A DNA stretch of 64,000 nucleotides from Centroberyx gerrardi (GCF_048128805.1 NC_136004.1:19380049-19444048), one strand, 5' to 3'; shown: positions 1 to 15,442, counted from the first letter of the stretch. Made by a program: numbers and translations. The notes: generated by a model not told the origin, from the sequence alone.

Positions 1-387
1 CTGCACAGCGTGATTTATCCAGACTCCTACATGCCAATACCCTGAATGAGGAGAAAAGCTCAAACAGCGGAGGGAGAGGTGCTGCAGCCGGCGGATGGAA
101 GGTGTCAAACCGCTGCTGACGGCTGCCGCTGCTACTCAATCCCAACACCGTTCTTCGATCTTGCCAACAGCAACCGTTACCAGACATTAAACCACCGAAA
201 GACCTTGTAATCTTTCATTTAAAAAGGAATACAAAAAACGGTTATAACTCAAATGTCAGTCACAGGAGCGGAGTGGGAGAGATGGATATTTTAAGACCGG
301 AAACAAATACGAATTCACCCACTCTGAATGCATTACCATCAAGCACACGCACCGTGATGACTCAAACATCAGTTCGAGACATGAAAT

Positions 388-423
<36 letters not shown>

Positions 424-425
424 CA
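388..425. repeat. (CA)n microsatellite
   Basis: An almost pure CA dinucleotide run with one CG interruption near its end. It explains the poly-Cys/Val open frame read from the opposite strand. Confidence 0.95.
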
Positions 426-1246
426 TAAAATAAAGCCTAGGGACCTCATCTCTCCATCTGATTTGGGTTTGGGTGACTGACTGATTTATTGACTGATTGA
501 TTGACTGATCAACTGATGGAATGATGCACCTCATCAATCACAGAGAATAGTTAGTTTGTTGTCGCCACAGCTAGAGATTCTCCTCATTCTCCTGGTTTAC
601 TCCTACCAACGTCCAACCAGAACCTCCCACTGTGAGCTGTGTGTGTGTGTTTGAGTAAATAGGTGTTAGTGTGACGTCCCATGGCGGGAGTGTGCAGAGA
701 GACACATTTTTCTTGTCTGACATGATAATAAATTTCACTTCTTCTTCTGTCATTGCTCTCCTGGTAGCCTATATGCAGGAACAAACAAGTAACACTCCAA
801 GATTACAGCTGCCACTCTTCCTAAGACATTTGCATTTCTTATAATGCAGAGTTTCCCAGAGAGGCTTTCCCCTCTTTTCCACCATGAGAAGCATTCTGCG
901 AGGAAAACCCGGCCAGAAGCAGAGACATTTTGGGAGCACTAACAAGTGTTGCCTTGTTAGGTCTTGGAAGTCACTTTGGGGACGCTGGGCTTTCACTTAT
1001 ACACTATACCTCCAATTTAGGCTAGAGGCTCGGAGGGTGCTGGTGAGGACTGATTTGGTCTGTTGGATGCCAAATTGATTCATCAGCCAATCCTAAGAAA
1101 CGAGCAGAGGCAGAATTACAGGCGGAATTTATTTCCCTTCTCTGCCTGGGTTCGTGGAACTGAGGGTTTAAGGCAGACTATACGGATTTTATGCCAGACT
1201 ATTTACAGATTTTTAGTCACGCATGAATCACTGGAGCCACATGAGG

Positions 1247-1249
<3 letters not shown>

Positions 1250-1287
<38 letters not shown>

Positions 1288-1336
1288 ACACTCTCTCTCT
1301 CCCTCTCTCTCTCACCACACACACACACACACACAC
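1250..1336. repeat. Compound (CT)n-(CA)n microsatellite
   Basis: About 65 bp of CT repeats with a few interruptions, passing directly into about 20 bp of CA repeats. Open frames across it encode Ser-Leu and Thr-His runs and are not genes. Confidence 0.95.
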
Positions 1337-1862
1337 AAAAAACACAGTGAGAGGAGGAAAGTCACGGTGGAAGACGTGATGCCAAGTGACACTTGCTGGA
1401 AGCCGTCTGCAGGATTGCTGCGCGCTAACAGCGTCTCCGCTACAGGCTGCAATTACATAACTTCACTCCAAAACTCGGCTTTGGATAAAAGTGCGAGGAA
1501 ATGTGTCGCTGATTATGAACGATAAATTAAACCCACAAAGTAGACTGGCGAGCCGATCGAGGCAACAGTATGTTATTATTATATTATTATGCCATTTAAC
1601 TTCAGCCATGCCCTCAGACGCGCGTTTTGGCAAAACAAATCATGAGGATTTCAGTCCATAAGCCCGTCGCATCACGAGGCTTTCAGCGCGAGGATGAAAA
1701 TGGATTTTTAAGTTATTATGTTTTTTCCTCTTACCTGCATGTTTTTCTTGTGTTGTGGGCGACACTGATGGGCTGGTCTCTCTCTGCTGTGTGCTGTCCG
1801 CTCTCCCTGGACCCTCACCTCCAACTGCCGCTCCGCTGGATGCGAAGGAATGCACACACACT

Positions 1863-1930
1863 GGAGAGAGAGAGAGAGGGGGGGGGGGGGGGGGGGGGGG
1901 GGGGGAGAGAGAGAGAGAGAGAGAGAGAGA
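1863..1930. repeat. (GA)n repeat interrupted by a 28-base poly-G run
   Basis: GA repeats flank an uninterrupted guanine run at 1878-1905. Such a run can form G-quadruplexes and is a common site of assembly and sequencing error. An N gap follows only 130 bp downstream. Confidence 0.95.
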
Positions 1931-1992
1931 TGGTCGAGGAGAGATGGTCGAGGAAGGGGGTCAGCCAGAGAGGGAGCAAGTGGACTTTTATC

Positions 1993-2278
1993 TTTTTATA
2001 GCCTAATGATCCAATGTCAGAGTCAACAGGCTGGCNNNNNNNNNNNNNNNNNNNNNNNNNNNNNNNNNNNNNNNNNNNNNNNNNNNNNNNNNNNNNNNNN
2101 NNNNNNNNNNNNNNNNNNNNNNNNNNNNNNNNNNNNNNNNNNNNNNNNNNNNNNNNNNNNNNNNNNNNNNNNNNNNNNNNNNNNNNNNNNNNNNNNNNNN
2201 NNNNNNNNNNNNNNNNNNNNNNNNNNNNNNNNNNNTTTTTATAGCCTAATGATCCAATGTCAGAGTCAACAGGCTGGC
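1993..2278. other. Probably false assembly gap (200 N) with identical 43-bp flanks
   Basis: Positions 2036-2235 are exactly 200 Ns. The 43 bases before the gap (1993-2035) are identical to the 43 bases after it (2236-2278). The simplest reading is that two contig ends overlap here and were not merged, so the duplicated 43 bp and the Ns may not exist in the genome. A real tandem duplication is the alternative. Confidence 0.85.
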
Positions 2279-2649
2279 AGCGGATTTAATTCTCTTAATG
2301 TATCGAAACTAAATATTGCGGCACTTCGTCTAGACTAATACTTGAAAGAAGCCTCTTAAAAAATGAGACAAAATCTTTATTGTTTCGACCTTTCTCATCT
2401 CTCTGCTGTCATGATCATTGCGGCCAATTTGGGCACGTCAAGTAGAGAGAAAGGTCCTTATGCGTGCGTGTGCGCGTTCGTGCGTTCGTGTGTGTGTGTG
2501 TGTGTGTGTTGTCTGTTGTTAAGTCTGCGTGATTGGTGTGTGAGTGATTGGTACAGAAATGCAATTAAAATCCTGCCGGTGATTCCTTCTGCGCTCGGTG
2601 AGGAACTGAATCAATTTAGGCGACCTTGGCTCTCTGTGATGCTGCCCGG

Positions 2650-2652
<3 letters not shown>

Positions 2653-2695
<43 letters not shown>

Positions 2696-2709
2696 GAGAG
2701 AGAGAGAGA
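2653..2709. repeat. (GA)n microsatellite
   Basis: A GA dinucleotide run with one GG interruption. It is strongly purine-biased on the plus strand. Confidence 0.95.
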
Positions 2710-3128
2710 GGCCGGTTGCAAGGGTCTGAATAGCAATCACGCCAGGTCAAGCATCCCCGCACATCACGTTGATTGCATAATGAACAGCGAAGCAATGTAA
2801 ATAGCCTGCAGGAGGAGTGAGGAAAGGCCAGCTGTCTACTGAAACAGCTTCCTATTAGCCACCTAGGCTGAAGACACATTTCCACATTTCTACCGGTGTC
2901 TACATTCAAATGAGCTTGACAACAAAGGTCATTTTCAGCAAATATTAATATGAACAGTTTCATTCTAACACAAGTTATTTGAAATAAATACATAGGCCTA
3001 AATGAATGAATATTACACCTAGAAAATGATGGTGGGTGTAGTGGTAAATAAACCTCGGGCTGTTGATCATCATAAGGCTATCAACAACAAAAAAAATCTA
3101 TGATATTTTCTGGAAAGCATTCATTTCG

Positions 3129-3145
3129 CCCCCCCCCCCCCCCCC
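3129..3145. repeat. Poly-C run (17 nt)
   Basis: An uninterrupted cytosine homopolymer in AT-rich non-coding sequence. The true length is uncertain with most sequencing chemistries. Confidence 0.9.
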
Positions 3146-3915
3146 TCAAAAGACCATTTTCTCTTATCGGTTCAATATTACTTACCATGATGTATAGGCT
3201 ACTATGATTTTACCTCATAAAGATTCATGGCAGCCTAAGAAGGTGTCTCTAGTCTGCAAATAAAGTGGGTGAGCTGAGTTTAGGTGGGTTCACCCTTCAC
3301 TATCTCTGGTTAAATGAACCTTACAACCTTTGTTTAGAAAAATAATATCATCTGTGTTTTAGATGTGTTGACTGATGAATTTCAGGTTGCATTTTTTCCC
3401 ATATGAAAGCCTTCATATATGCATTCAAATCTTCAGATAAATGAATAAACAGGAGAATTGAAATGTTATCTAAAAAAAGCAGATGGATGGATGTCTTTTC
3501 AGAGGATGGAGACGGATCCCTGTCAGTTTGAATGCGAGCTCAGCAGTGGATTCAGACTACTAGTGACGGGATTGTCCTGCATTTGCCAGAAATGCCTTGG
3601 GAAGTCTGGATAATGTGGCGAACGTGGCTGCAGCTAATGTGTTTACCCACAGTAGCGACATGGGGCAGATGCACTCTGTTATCCTCATTTCATCCACAGC
3701 AGAGACAAGAAGCCACATGTTTGTCCTCTCTCTCTCGCTCTCTCTCTCCTTATCTCTGAAGTAATTTTTAAAGTGGATTTATAAAATCTCACTTCCTTGT
3801 CAGCATCCTTGTCCTTGCCTCTTACATGATCTCCATCTCGCTCTCTGCCCCCCTCCTCTCTCCTTTTGTCTCTCACTTTATCTCTAAATCTATCTCTTGG
3901 ACCACCCCACCCAAC

Positions 3916-3916
<1 letters not shown>

Positions 3917-3990
<74 letters not shown>
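3917..3990. repeat. (CA)n microsatellite
   Basis: CA repeats with two A-rich interruptions, adjoining a pyrimidine-rich CT stretch on the left. Confidence 0.95.
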
Positions 3991-3992
<2 letters not shown>

Positions 3993-4136
3993 AAGCACGT
4001 GATATCTTTACAGTTGACCCCACACAGATAATTGCATGTGCTCATTAGGTGAGCATCGTTCAGAGGCCCATGAAGACGGGCTGCAGATGTGTGTGTGAGT
4101 GAGTTATTGAGTTATTGAGTGCACACTTGGAAGGAA

Positions 4137-4145
4137 CACACACAC

Positions 4146-4176
<31 letters not shown>

Positions 4177-4206
4177 CATACACACACACACACACATACA
4201 CACACA
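4137..4206. repeat. (CA)n microsatellite with TA interruptions
   Basis: CA dinucleotides broken by regular CATA steps. It is one of a cluster of four CA/TG arrays between 3.9 and 4.8 kb. Confidence 0.95.
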
Positions 4207-4333
4207 AAATCCTTCTTTACCCCTCTGCTGGTTTCTGTTCCCCTGTAGCCTCATGTTGCTTAAACTCTTCTCTTCTCCCACTTTCCCTTCCTTATGAATC
4301 CCATGTTCAAGCCATCCATTCCACCCACGCAAG

Positions 4334-4340
<7 letters not shown>

Positions 4341-4387
<47 letters not shown>
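4341..4387. repeat. (CA)n microsatellite
   Basis: A nearly pure CA dinucleotide array in the same microsatellite cluster. Confidence 0.95.
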
Positions 4388-4388
<1 letters not shown>

Positions 4389-4746
4389 TCGATTTGTCTA
4401 CTTCGTCGTGAGGCAGGATAACAGTTATCAGTAGAGTGAATGGCTCAGTAGGACAAACAATCAGTGTAAGGGTCACTTCCATCTGAACCCCAGCAGCTCA
4501 CACAGAACAAACGGGATGGAAGTGGGTCCGGTCGGGGAGAGGCGGCGGCTCCCAGATCCCAGGGGAATTCAGATGGTTGAGTCGGCCTTTTGATTCACCT
4601 ACTGGTTCCCCAAGGGCGTCGGGAGCTTCTGCTGAGGAGGAGAGATCAGATCTGACAAACAGGGACTGACGCTGAGGCAAAGAGAGACGCGTGATGCCAT
4701 GCAGTGACAGCTGCACGCTCACGCTAATCCCACCATTTCAAGATGG

Positions 4747-4756
4747 TGAGTGTGTA

Positions 4757-4794
<38 letters not shown>
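4747..4794. repeat. (TG)n microsatellite
   Basis: A TG dinucleotide array, opposite in orientation to the CA arrays just upstream. Confidence 0.95.
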
Positions 4795-4796
<2 letters not shown>

Positions 4797-5756
4797 CATA
4801 CACAGGGTTGCACGAATGTTTGAAAGTGAGAATGAGTTGCAGTGGTCCTAAGACTATTTTTTGTAAATGAATTGATGTGATTGTTGCTTGACTTCTCACA
4901 TGGATACAGTATTCTGCCACATTATTTTTTTTCTCTACAGAAAATGTTCAATATATTTGGTACCAGTTACAGAAGGAGCAAGGGAACCCCTAGTTCATTA
5001 TCAAATAAGTCTCACAAAGCAGTTATAACTTTGACAAAATGTTTGTTTTAAGCATTGATCAGATCATTAGACTGAATTTACAGTCTATTGCAAAGTTTGA
5101 CTGATTGCTGCTTTCTCCCCAATACAGTTGAAAGTTAAAAAAATAATGGCATACACGAGGCATACAAGCCATACAAGAAATACAAGATATGCAATAACAT
5201 GAATGAAACAGTAGCAGGAGCAAATATGCTAATAAGTTGCTTATCATCGAACAGTTCAAGATGCATGCAACATCTGTATGGAGTGCTGTTTAGAGTATCA
5301 ATCCATTCATTTCAAGTCTTCCAGTCTTCCAGTCAGCAGAGTAATACACTTTTGTGCTGTTTCACAAGCTCAAGGCCGCACCATTGAGCTAATCAGAGAG
5401 CCAACATGCACACCTCACCTTATTGGAGTACTGCAAAACAAAATCAGGTCAAAACCCCATTGAAAACCACTTGACACCCAAATAATTCCTGTTCAAGGTG
5501 AATGTGCTGAATCAGGGGTTCACTTAGTTTTTTCCACAGTTGGCGCTAAATGTTTGACCATTTTATTTATTAAGGAGAGGAGGTAAAGTGAGCGGCTGGA
5601 ACCGACATTTTTGTGTTATTTGTCATATCACATCAGCCAAACAACACCCTCCCCCCGACAGATTAGCCGTGGATTCACACACTTCCCCCCTTTGCTGCTG
5701 TATACTAATGAGCATGAATCCACGTCGTGCCTGTCGGCTCGTACCACAGAGAGAGA

Positions 5757-5784
5757 GGGAGGGGAGGGGAGGGGAGGGGAGGGG
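5757..5784. repeat. (GGGGA)n minisatellite, G-quadruplex-capable
   Basis: Five to six consecutive GGGGA units. Four or more closely spaced G-tracts satisfy the usual intramolecular G-quadruplex pattern. Confidence 0.9.
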
Positions 5785-5934
5785 CGATCATCAAAGCTCT
5801 GTAAAATCCTGTCTCCTGCAGGCTGGGAGAGACACAATGGAGATTCCTCAAGAAAAGGCCCTGCAGCCGGGATGATACAGTTAATTATTTGCTCTCACCT
5901 TGTTTTTCCTCCTTTAGAGCAACAGAAAAAAACA

Positions 5935-5941
5935 CACACCC

Positions 5942-5972
<31 letters not shown>

Positions 5973-6059
5973 TCAGGCGCACATGCACGTACAGACACGC
6001 ACACCCATCTACACACATGCACACATATGAGCATACACACACACACACACACACACATA
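5935..6059. repeat. Imperfect (CA)n tract
   Basis: About 125 bp of CA-rich repeat in two purer blocks joined by degenerate CA/CG steps. Confidence 0.9.
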
Positions 6060-6582
6060 CCAGCAGCAGCTTGAGAGTAATTCCCCACTCAGAAGGATTT
6101 CATGTTTCTATGGAGAACAATGTCTATTTTTAGATCATGATATAAATAGATCTTTCTGTGGCTCCAACATTTGCATTCACGTCTGAATGTAGCCAGCAGC
6201 CTTATATTATTTTCTTATTCCTATCTGTCTCTATAGACGCTATTTTTGGCCGAGCACCGATTTGTCTCTTCTCCGACTGTGTGTTTGTGTGTCTGTGTGT
6301 GTGTGTGTGTGCGTGAATGAGAGCGCACGTCAGAATCAAATGAACTGGGATTTGTCTCAGTGACATTGGTGCTGAGATATAGTCTGGTCACAGTACATAC
6401 TGACACCCATGGGTGTAAGGATAGCACAACCTCACAAAGTGTAAAGGGACAGTGCCAGACTGTAGAGTGTTTGTGTGTGTGTGTGTGTGTGTGCATATGC
6501 ATGTTTGTGTGTTATCTTATCTAACTGTAGCACATGAAAGTTCATTTCTTGTTTGAGATAGAACAGGAGATACGAGATGTTT

Positions 6583-6634
6583 GTGTGCGTGTGTGTGTGT
6601 GCGTGTGTGTGTGTGTGTGGGTGTGTGTGTGTGA
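6583..6634. repeat. (TG)n microsatellite with CG interruptions
   Basis: Alternating purine-pyrimidine TG/CG repeat, the type of sequence able to adopt Z-DNA. Two shorter TG arrays lie just upstream at about 6291-6311 and 6471-6492. Confidence 0.9.
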
Positions 6635-7997
6635 GGGGATGTCACATTCATCACTAGTCCTTCCACAGCCCTCCTTTGACCGATAAAAGGACCAAAATCT
6701 TCAAGATAAAAACCATGTTTCTACACAGAGGAACACTGTGTCATACAGCTAAAAGAATGTCCTTAGTGCCACGAGACAGACAATAAGGATGATTTACTGT
6801 TCACTGAAGCTATTTTCAATATGCTTGTCAGATAGCGTGGTATCTTGATGTTTTAAATTAAGATAACAAACGGCCAACCAAAGGCCAGTGTCCAAAGGCA
6901 GCCGACCTTCAGCAGAGGATGCTGCGCTATCATTTATTTCAGACTGATCCTGTTAATCCACGTATTTCATCAGCGCGCTTTAGGAAGTGGACACAATGGA
7001 ACGGAGGGACATCAGCGACTTATTGTGGAGGCGGGGTGGGGGTGAGGAAGGGAGCAACTTTGTAGCCGTGGAAACAGTTGCTAAGTAGCGAACCGAGGGA
7101 TCCCTGGACAGAGAGGGACAAAGATCGAACTGTGATGGGGAGCAAAGTGCAGGAAGAGAGACTGGAGAGGAGGGAGGAAGAAGCATCTGACTTGTTTAAG
7201 ATCCGCTGAACTGGACATGAGGGAATTCGATTAGAATTTGTACAGCATGAGCAAAACTGTGTATGTGTGTGTGAGTTGGTCAGAAACAAATAAGCTGGTT
7301 GTTTTGATTTTTGCTTTACAATAGCTCAAGGTAGGTAGAGGACCAGAGCACTTTAGGCTCAAACATGCTCATGTCTTCACACACTTCACTCCCTTTTCTC
7401 TCGACTCTTCCCTCCACCCGTCGCTCCCGTCTGCCTATTCCCCATCCGCAACATTTCCTTCTCGTTGCTGTGAAATCTGAGTGACAGAAAACAGGGACAA
7501 AGAGGACATCCCATTAATATGCTAATCCATGCGGGTATGACTTCAGCACGCATAGCATAGTCTGAACACATATGTGTTAACCGTGAGGCGCACTGTACAA
7601 GAATCAAAGCACAGCGAGGAAGGTGATGTGAATGAAGGGATGCTGGGTAGAGCTCGGAGCCTCCCATAATGCACCATAAACAAGGTGAGAGGGAATCCCC
7701 ATGTCCGTGTCTCTACTGAGAGCAGAGAAACACTCTATCTACATCACACTGCAACAAAAATCTTTGCAGAAGATGGAAACACACTGGAAATATTTGACAG
7801 CGCGGTATATCTGACACAGAAAAGCGAGTGGAGCATGTGTGACTGGTGTGCCCTTGCCATGTGCGGCCTCGCTCGCTTAGTGCCGGCATCAATAATCTAT
7901 GGATCCTGCTCTTGTGGAGGGAGAGCACTAAGGGCTTATGTAAGAGAGTGTCAGGTCTGAGTGTTGGGATCGACCCTCTAGGACCAGACGGACTGAC

Positions 7998-8001
<4 letters not shown>

Positions 8002-8035
<34 letters not shown>
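8002..8035. repeat. (CA)n microsatellite
   Basis: A pure CA array. A 21-base poly-T run follows at 8184-8204. Confidence 0.95.
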
Positions 8036-8037
<2 letters not shown>

Positions 8038-8467
8038 ACAGAGTCTGTTTATGGTGGTGCTCTGAGGAGTCGTTGGTCCATTCTGTGTGCACATGCAGCA
8101 TCCAATGGGCAGACAAACACACTTTTACTGTCAATATGTACTGTATGCCTTTGCATCTTCTGTCATTGAAAAACGGGTTGAGATTTTTTTTTTTTTTTTT
8201 TTTTATGGTGGCACTTTCACTGTTTGAAATGTGTTGGAAACATGTCTGTGTGTCTCTGGGCTCCTCAGCCTCACTGACCCGAGGGATGAGCAAGAACAAC
8301 CTGCTCTCCTCTTTCTCTATAAATGCACAGCGCTCACTGTGCTGCCTCTGCCTCGCGGAGAAAGATAGAGATAGACAGCCAGAGAGAATGTTTCATCCCA
8401 TTCCCCTTATCTCCCTGGCCAAAATCCCCTGCCTCCAGAAAGTAATTTAAAGGCCAGACAGAGACAG

Positions 8468-8484
8468 AAAGAGAAAGAGGGAGG

Positions 8485-8532
<48 letters not shown>

Positions 8533-8534
8533 AA
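8468..8534. repeat. (GA)n microsatellite ending in a G run
   Basis: A purine-only GA array with a GGGGGGGG tail. Confidence 0.95.
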
Positions 8535-9668
8535 GAGAGTGGAGTGGAGGGGGGTTGTTGCAGGAATGCAGCCTCATGACTGTATAATAGAACTGAGATC
8601 AGGTTCACCAGGCTACATCCCAGCCTGTCTACCAATACTGTATATACAATGCAGAAAAATTATGCTATAGGGGGGGGGGGAATATACATAAAACTTATAA
8701 TAACTGCATGGGGTGAAACTATTCAGGAGCCTGGAATATATTCTTAGTTTAGCAAACAAACTGTTGCCTCTGTTAAAGGCCTGGTCAAACAATTATTTTC
8801 ATCCAACTATTGATGCATGCACCAGGAAGCCACAGTAACCTGCTGGCAAAGGTGCTGTAGGTTATAATATTGAAACAGGAGACTGCATGCAGCGATAAGT
8901 AGGATATTTAGCCTTGCATATCTGTGGTTTAAAAAAATTCAGTTGTGGCATCGTTGTTTGAATGGGCAAAATGAAATAAAAATGAAATAGAAGTCCTGTC
9001 TCCAGTAATGGCCTCTCAGATAATTGGAAGGCCGTTGTGCTCGTTCAGACAAAATAAACACCTGGACCGCTGTTGTAAATAGGTTGGTAATTATTGAATT
9101 TTGGACTACAAAGTGATTGTAACTCATTGTGTGAAACATATAATCGAAACTAAGTCAAGTAAGAAATATATAAGAAATAACTAAGTCTCAAATCCAACAT
9201 AGGGTTGCATAATTTACCAATACACCGCATTTGATGTTGCAATGCTTCTGTAGATTTACCAATGAGACACCAAATATTCAGTTACAGCTTGTTCAATGTG
9301 CTGAAAGTTTCAAAATTCATGGTTCAAGAATGGAAGCTTGTGTTTATAGCACTAGGAAAAAAAGGAAAAGAAGATGTATTGGATTACTGGCCTGGTTGTG
9401 TCTAAAACTGCTCCAACCATTACTGTGACACAGAGTGAACACACGGATATTATTTGGCATCATAAAAGACGTTTGGTGCGGTACTGAAGGCTAAAACTGT
9501 GGCCTTTTCCAAAGTAGAAACCCTATTCCAAAGATCAGGTTGAACCCTCTTTGCTTTTTCCAGGAAGTAATTAATCTTAACCTGAATGGCTGTAGTTAAT
9601 TAAATATTGAGGCAGCTTAAATGGCTACACTGTCGCTCTGTTTTATCGGTCACTTCCACAGATGACAG

Positions 9669-9693
9669 CCCCCCCCCCCCCCCCCCCCCCCCC
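9669..9693. repeat. Poly-C run (25 nt)
   Basis: An uninterrupted cytosine homopolymer followed by CCCA steps. It can form an i-motif or, on the other strand, a G-quadruplex. Confidence 0.9.
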
Positions 9694-11430
9694 ACCCACC
9701 CCTCCTCTGACAGTGGCTCTATCAGGTAAGCTTAGGCTACAGTAAATTGCATTATAGAGAAAGCCATAATGGACCCATGGGCACAACTCGCCTCATGATT
9801 TTACTTAGACACATTTCATTACACAGTAGGAAACTGGTGGTAGTACCTAGTCTGGATTTAGACAATTTAAAAGAACATGCAGGTATTAGGAATCATGAAA
9901 TATATTTATGAAATGTATTTGGCATTAAAAAAATAAGCCCTCCCTCCACAAAAAAAAAGCATTAGAAAAATCCTCTTTTCCTTCTGCAAGCTTATTGGAG
10001 TTCAGCTCTTTCAGCAGATGAGTTTTGATATCCCAGAGGAGTCTGGGATTACACTGGCAGGCGATCGAATGCGAGGTTATAATCTGGGCTATCCTTTGGG
10101 CTGTTTTGAAACCTTTATTTAACCAGGGGGGTGAATTAAGAACAGATTCAGACTTCCAGTGGTGGCCTGGACAAGGGCAAAATGCCTCTTGATGGGGGCG
10201 GGGATGGGTGAGGGATTAAAATAAAACACAAATAGAAGGCTGGACATATAAGGACATGGCACTAACATGTCAGTGCTTAGACAAACCACAGTAAAGGGAA
10301 ATAGATAAGACAAAAAGTATACAACAATATGACAAGAAGCAGCAGGATAGAACAGATACAAGCTGGCGGCAACACATTGGTAGAACAGGTACATTTAGGC
10401 CTACTATGTCGTTACAGACAGGCGACTGACAGTAGGGGAGTCCTGACCACTGCCAGATGTGGCTGCCAATCAGATTAGGGCTTTGCAAATCCCAGGCTGC
10501 GTGGCCCTAGGCTACCTATTGAACTAAAGCGGAGTGGACACCGACTAGCTGCAGACAGACCTCTGCTTCTCACTGTTACTGCTGGCTGTGTTCACTGAGT
10601 GATGTAAGTGGATGAATTCCTTGAATATTCAGTGGTTTATTCAATTTGCCCAGTGACCTGCATGAAACACAGACCCTAAAGCTCTGAAACTGCATGTCTC
10701 TGAACTAATAACTTCTGTGATGTAACCTTCCTCTGAAAGCTATAGGGCAGGTGGATTTACACTTCAAAATCTCTGGCTCTTTGAATATGTAGCTGAGTAA
10801 CTCATGAGCCAAAATGAGACCAAACAAATGCCATGTCAGAATAGCTATATGATAACAGCCATTTGAATGCAAATGTATTATTTATCAAATTAACACTGGG
10901 CAAATAACCCATGCTTTCCATTTTGAGCAATAGGAAGAAAATCCATTCCCAGTTGCTCGAATTCATCTGACTTTTATTAGCGAAAACTTACTTTGAATAA
11001 TTAAAGAGACTAATATGGCTTGGCAGGTGAACAGAATGATATGCACCTTCACATGGTACAAAGTACAAGTACAAGGTACAATGAGCCAAGAGTAAAGTGG
11101 AAAGTAGGTAAAGAGCACCATCTAGTGGTTGTACTTTGTAACTCTTAACAGAAGCCTCAAACTCACATTATTAACATTAAGAAATGTTCTAGGGTTTTAT
11201 GGCTCTGACCTTTATATGGGTTGCTTACAATAATGGTGATCTAGGAATTGCAGCTTACTCCTTTGCACTCACTGTAAAACATTTTTGATAAAAGCATCAG
11301 CTACATGACCAAAATGCTAAATGTTGGTTTCACAGTATTGCTGCAGTCTAAAACAACTATATACACAGCAACTTTTAGTTCCACAAATGTCAGAAATACA
11401 AAAACAACAGTTTGGAAACAACTTTAAGCA

Positions 11431-11436
11431 TTTATT
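11431..11436 (-). terminator. pcna: Candidate pcna polyadenylation signal
   Basis: AATAAA on the minus strand, about 490 bp past the pcna stop codon. It is the first canonical signal I see downstream on that strand, so the 3' untranslated region probably ends near 11.41 kb. Confidence 0.6.
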
Positions 11437-11927
11437 TGGGTTTTGAATTAATGAATACAAAAACAATTGGGGTGGGTCAACAGCATGAGACCACAGGAAG
11501 TATTTACAGACGCGTATCTACAAGTAGGAATGGGTTACTTGAAATTTGCTTTCCCAGAAAAAAAAAAGGTAGAAATAGAGAAACAAAGGCAGAGTGAACA
11601 AGTGCTGAACTTTCCTCTGGGGCCATCTGGGCCACAGACTGACTGTCTGCCATTCTGAACAACAACTCCAAGTTGCAGAAACTTAATCGCATAACAAATT
11701 TGCAACAGACAGCAACATTCAAAATGGTGACATTGGTCTGGATATAGAAACTGACACTGCGCCTCCCACTGTGGAATATTTGCTCACAGACGGGAAGAGA
11801 TCAGATATCACAGAGAAAGTGGGTCAGTTGACCGTGATGACATCACTGCAGCCCTTTCTTCACTCAAGATAAGTCCCCATCGCCTGCTTTTCTCCACTCT
11901 CCCTTTTTGGTTCATTGGAAACCAGAT

Positions 11928-14560
<2,633 letters not shown>

Positions 14561-14599
14561 TGATTTTCGCCATTTTGGAGGGGTCATGTAAGCACTAAA

Positions 14600-15420
14600 C
14601 AGCGGTTTAATAGGTTGCTTTTTGTCAATATTTGTGAAATATACAAGTAAAACAGTGTGTCTGCATGTCCTAGAGAAGTCTTACAATGTCTCAAATCATA
14701 TTATCCAAGCTCAAGGCCTTTAAAGAGCCTGAATACAGTTAAACAAAGCGATTAAAGTCTTAAATTCAGTCTTAGACATCTTAAAGATGTTTTTTGTGCA
14801 CTCTTATTCCTGAGAGAAATTAGACTCACAGTATGTTCTCAAACGTAAACAACTGTTTAGGTATTTTTTATGTTTAAGTTTCATAGTTAATTCTAACTGC
14901 CATTAAAAACTTCTTAAATCTAACTTAAAAGCTTGCAGACACCCTGATAAATGAAAGCACTATGTATTCAGAAATCTAGTCTAAACCAAACATATTCCTC
15001 CTATATGGCTCTCTTCCCGTTTCTGTGAGACAGTGGTAAATACCCCAGTGGGATGCTACTCTAGTAGAAACAAGTCTTACATTCAAATTGTTATAATTAA
15101 TAAACACGTTATGTTAAAAAAGTCCAAACTCACAAAACATCCTTTTTAGTGTTGTGTTCTAAGGGTGGTTGGTGAGTTAATTTCTGACAAACTTGTAACA
15201 TTTCATATGCAAAACCTTTTTAACTGCTGCCTACAAGTGTTACATAAATGCAATGGAACAGAAATGTTAAAGTACAGCTACATCAAAACTGTAACCACAT
15301 CTCTACTTTATTTTTTTTTCTTGACAGCCAAAATGACCCAGCTGCCTCTTCTCTTCCCAGTAGTAATGATGTATAATATGCAAACTCATGTGAGAAAGAT
15401 GTTACACTGAAAGAGCCGTG
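14600..15420. other. Intergenic spacer between pcna and the M17 aminopeptidase 3' end
   Basis: AT-rich sequence with short unsupported open frames. I see no exon, RNA gene or repeat family that I recognise. Confidence 0.5.
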
Positions 15421-15436
15421 ACATTTGAAAATCTGT

Positions 15437-15442
15437 TTTATT
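15437..15442 (-). terminator. Candidate polyadenylation signal of the M17 aminopeptidase gene
   Basis: AATAAA on the minus strand, about 400 bp past the stop codon at 15838. Confidence 0.55.

Larger units (their letters stand above)
1..11400. other. Non-coding, microsatellite-rich region upstream of the pcna 3' end
   Basis: I found no supportable coding exon in this 11.4 kb on either strand. Open frames here are mostly low-complexity read-through of (CA)n, (GA)n and (CT)n repeats. The start (about 1-200) and the stretch 1360-1860 are somewhat richer in GC and unique sequence and could hold the 5' untranslated region or first exon of a neighbouring gene, but no homology is recognisable. The rest holds the repeats listed separately, homopolymer C and T runs, and otherwise unremarkable AT-rich sequence. 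Confidence 0.6.

Noticed and set aside
256-537. Open frame on the minus strand with poly Cys-Val
   Set aside because: It is read-through of a CA microsatellite with no conserved sequence around it. Many similar frames (for example near 3685-3990, 4060-4482, 40447-40761) were dropped for the same reason.
1627-2001. 124-aa plus-strand frame ending in poly-Gly and Arg-Glu
   Set aside because: Its C-terminal half is the GA/poly-G repeat and it runs towards the N gap. Without homology or splice support it is not called a gene.
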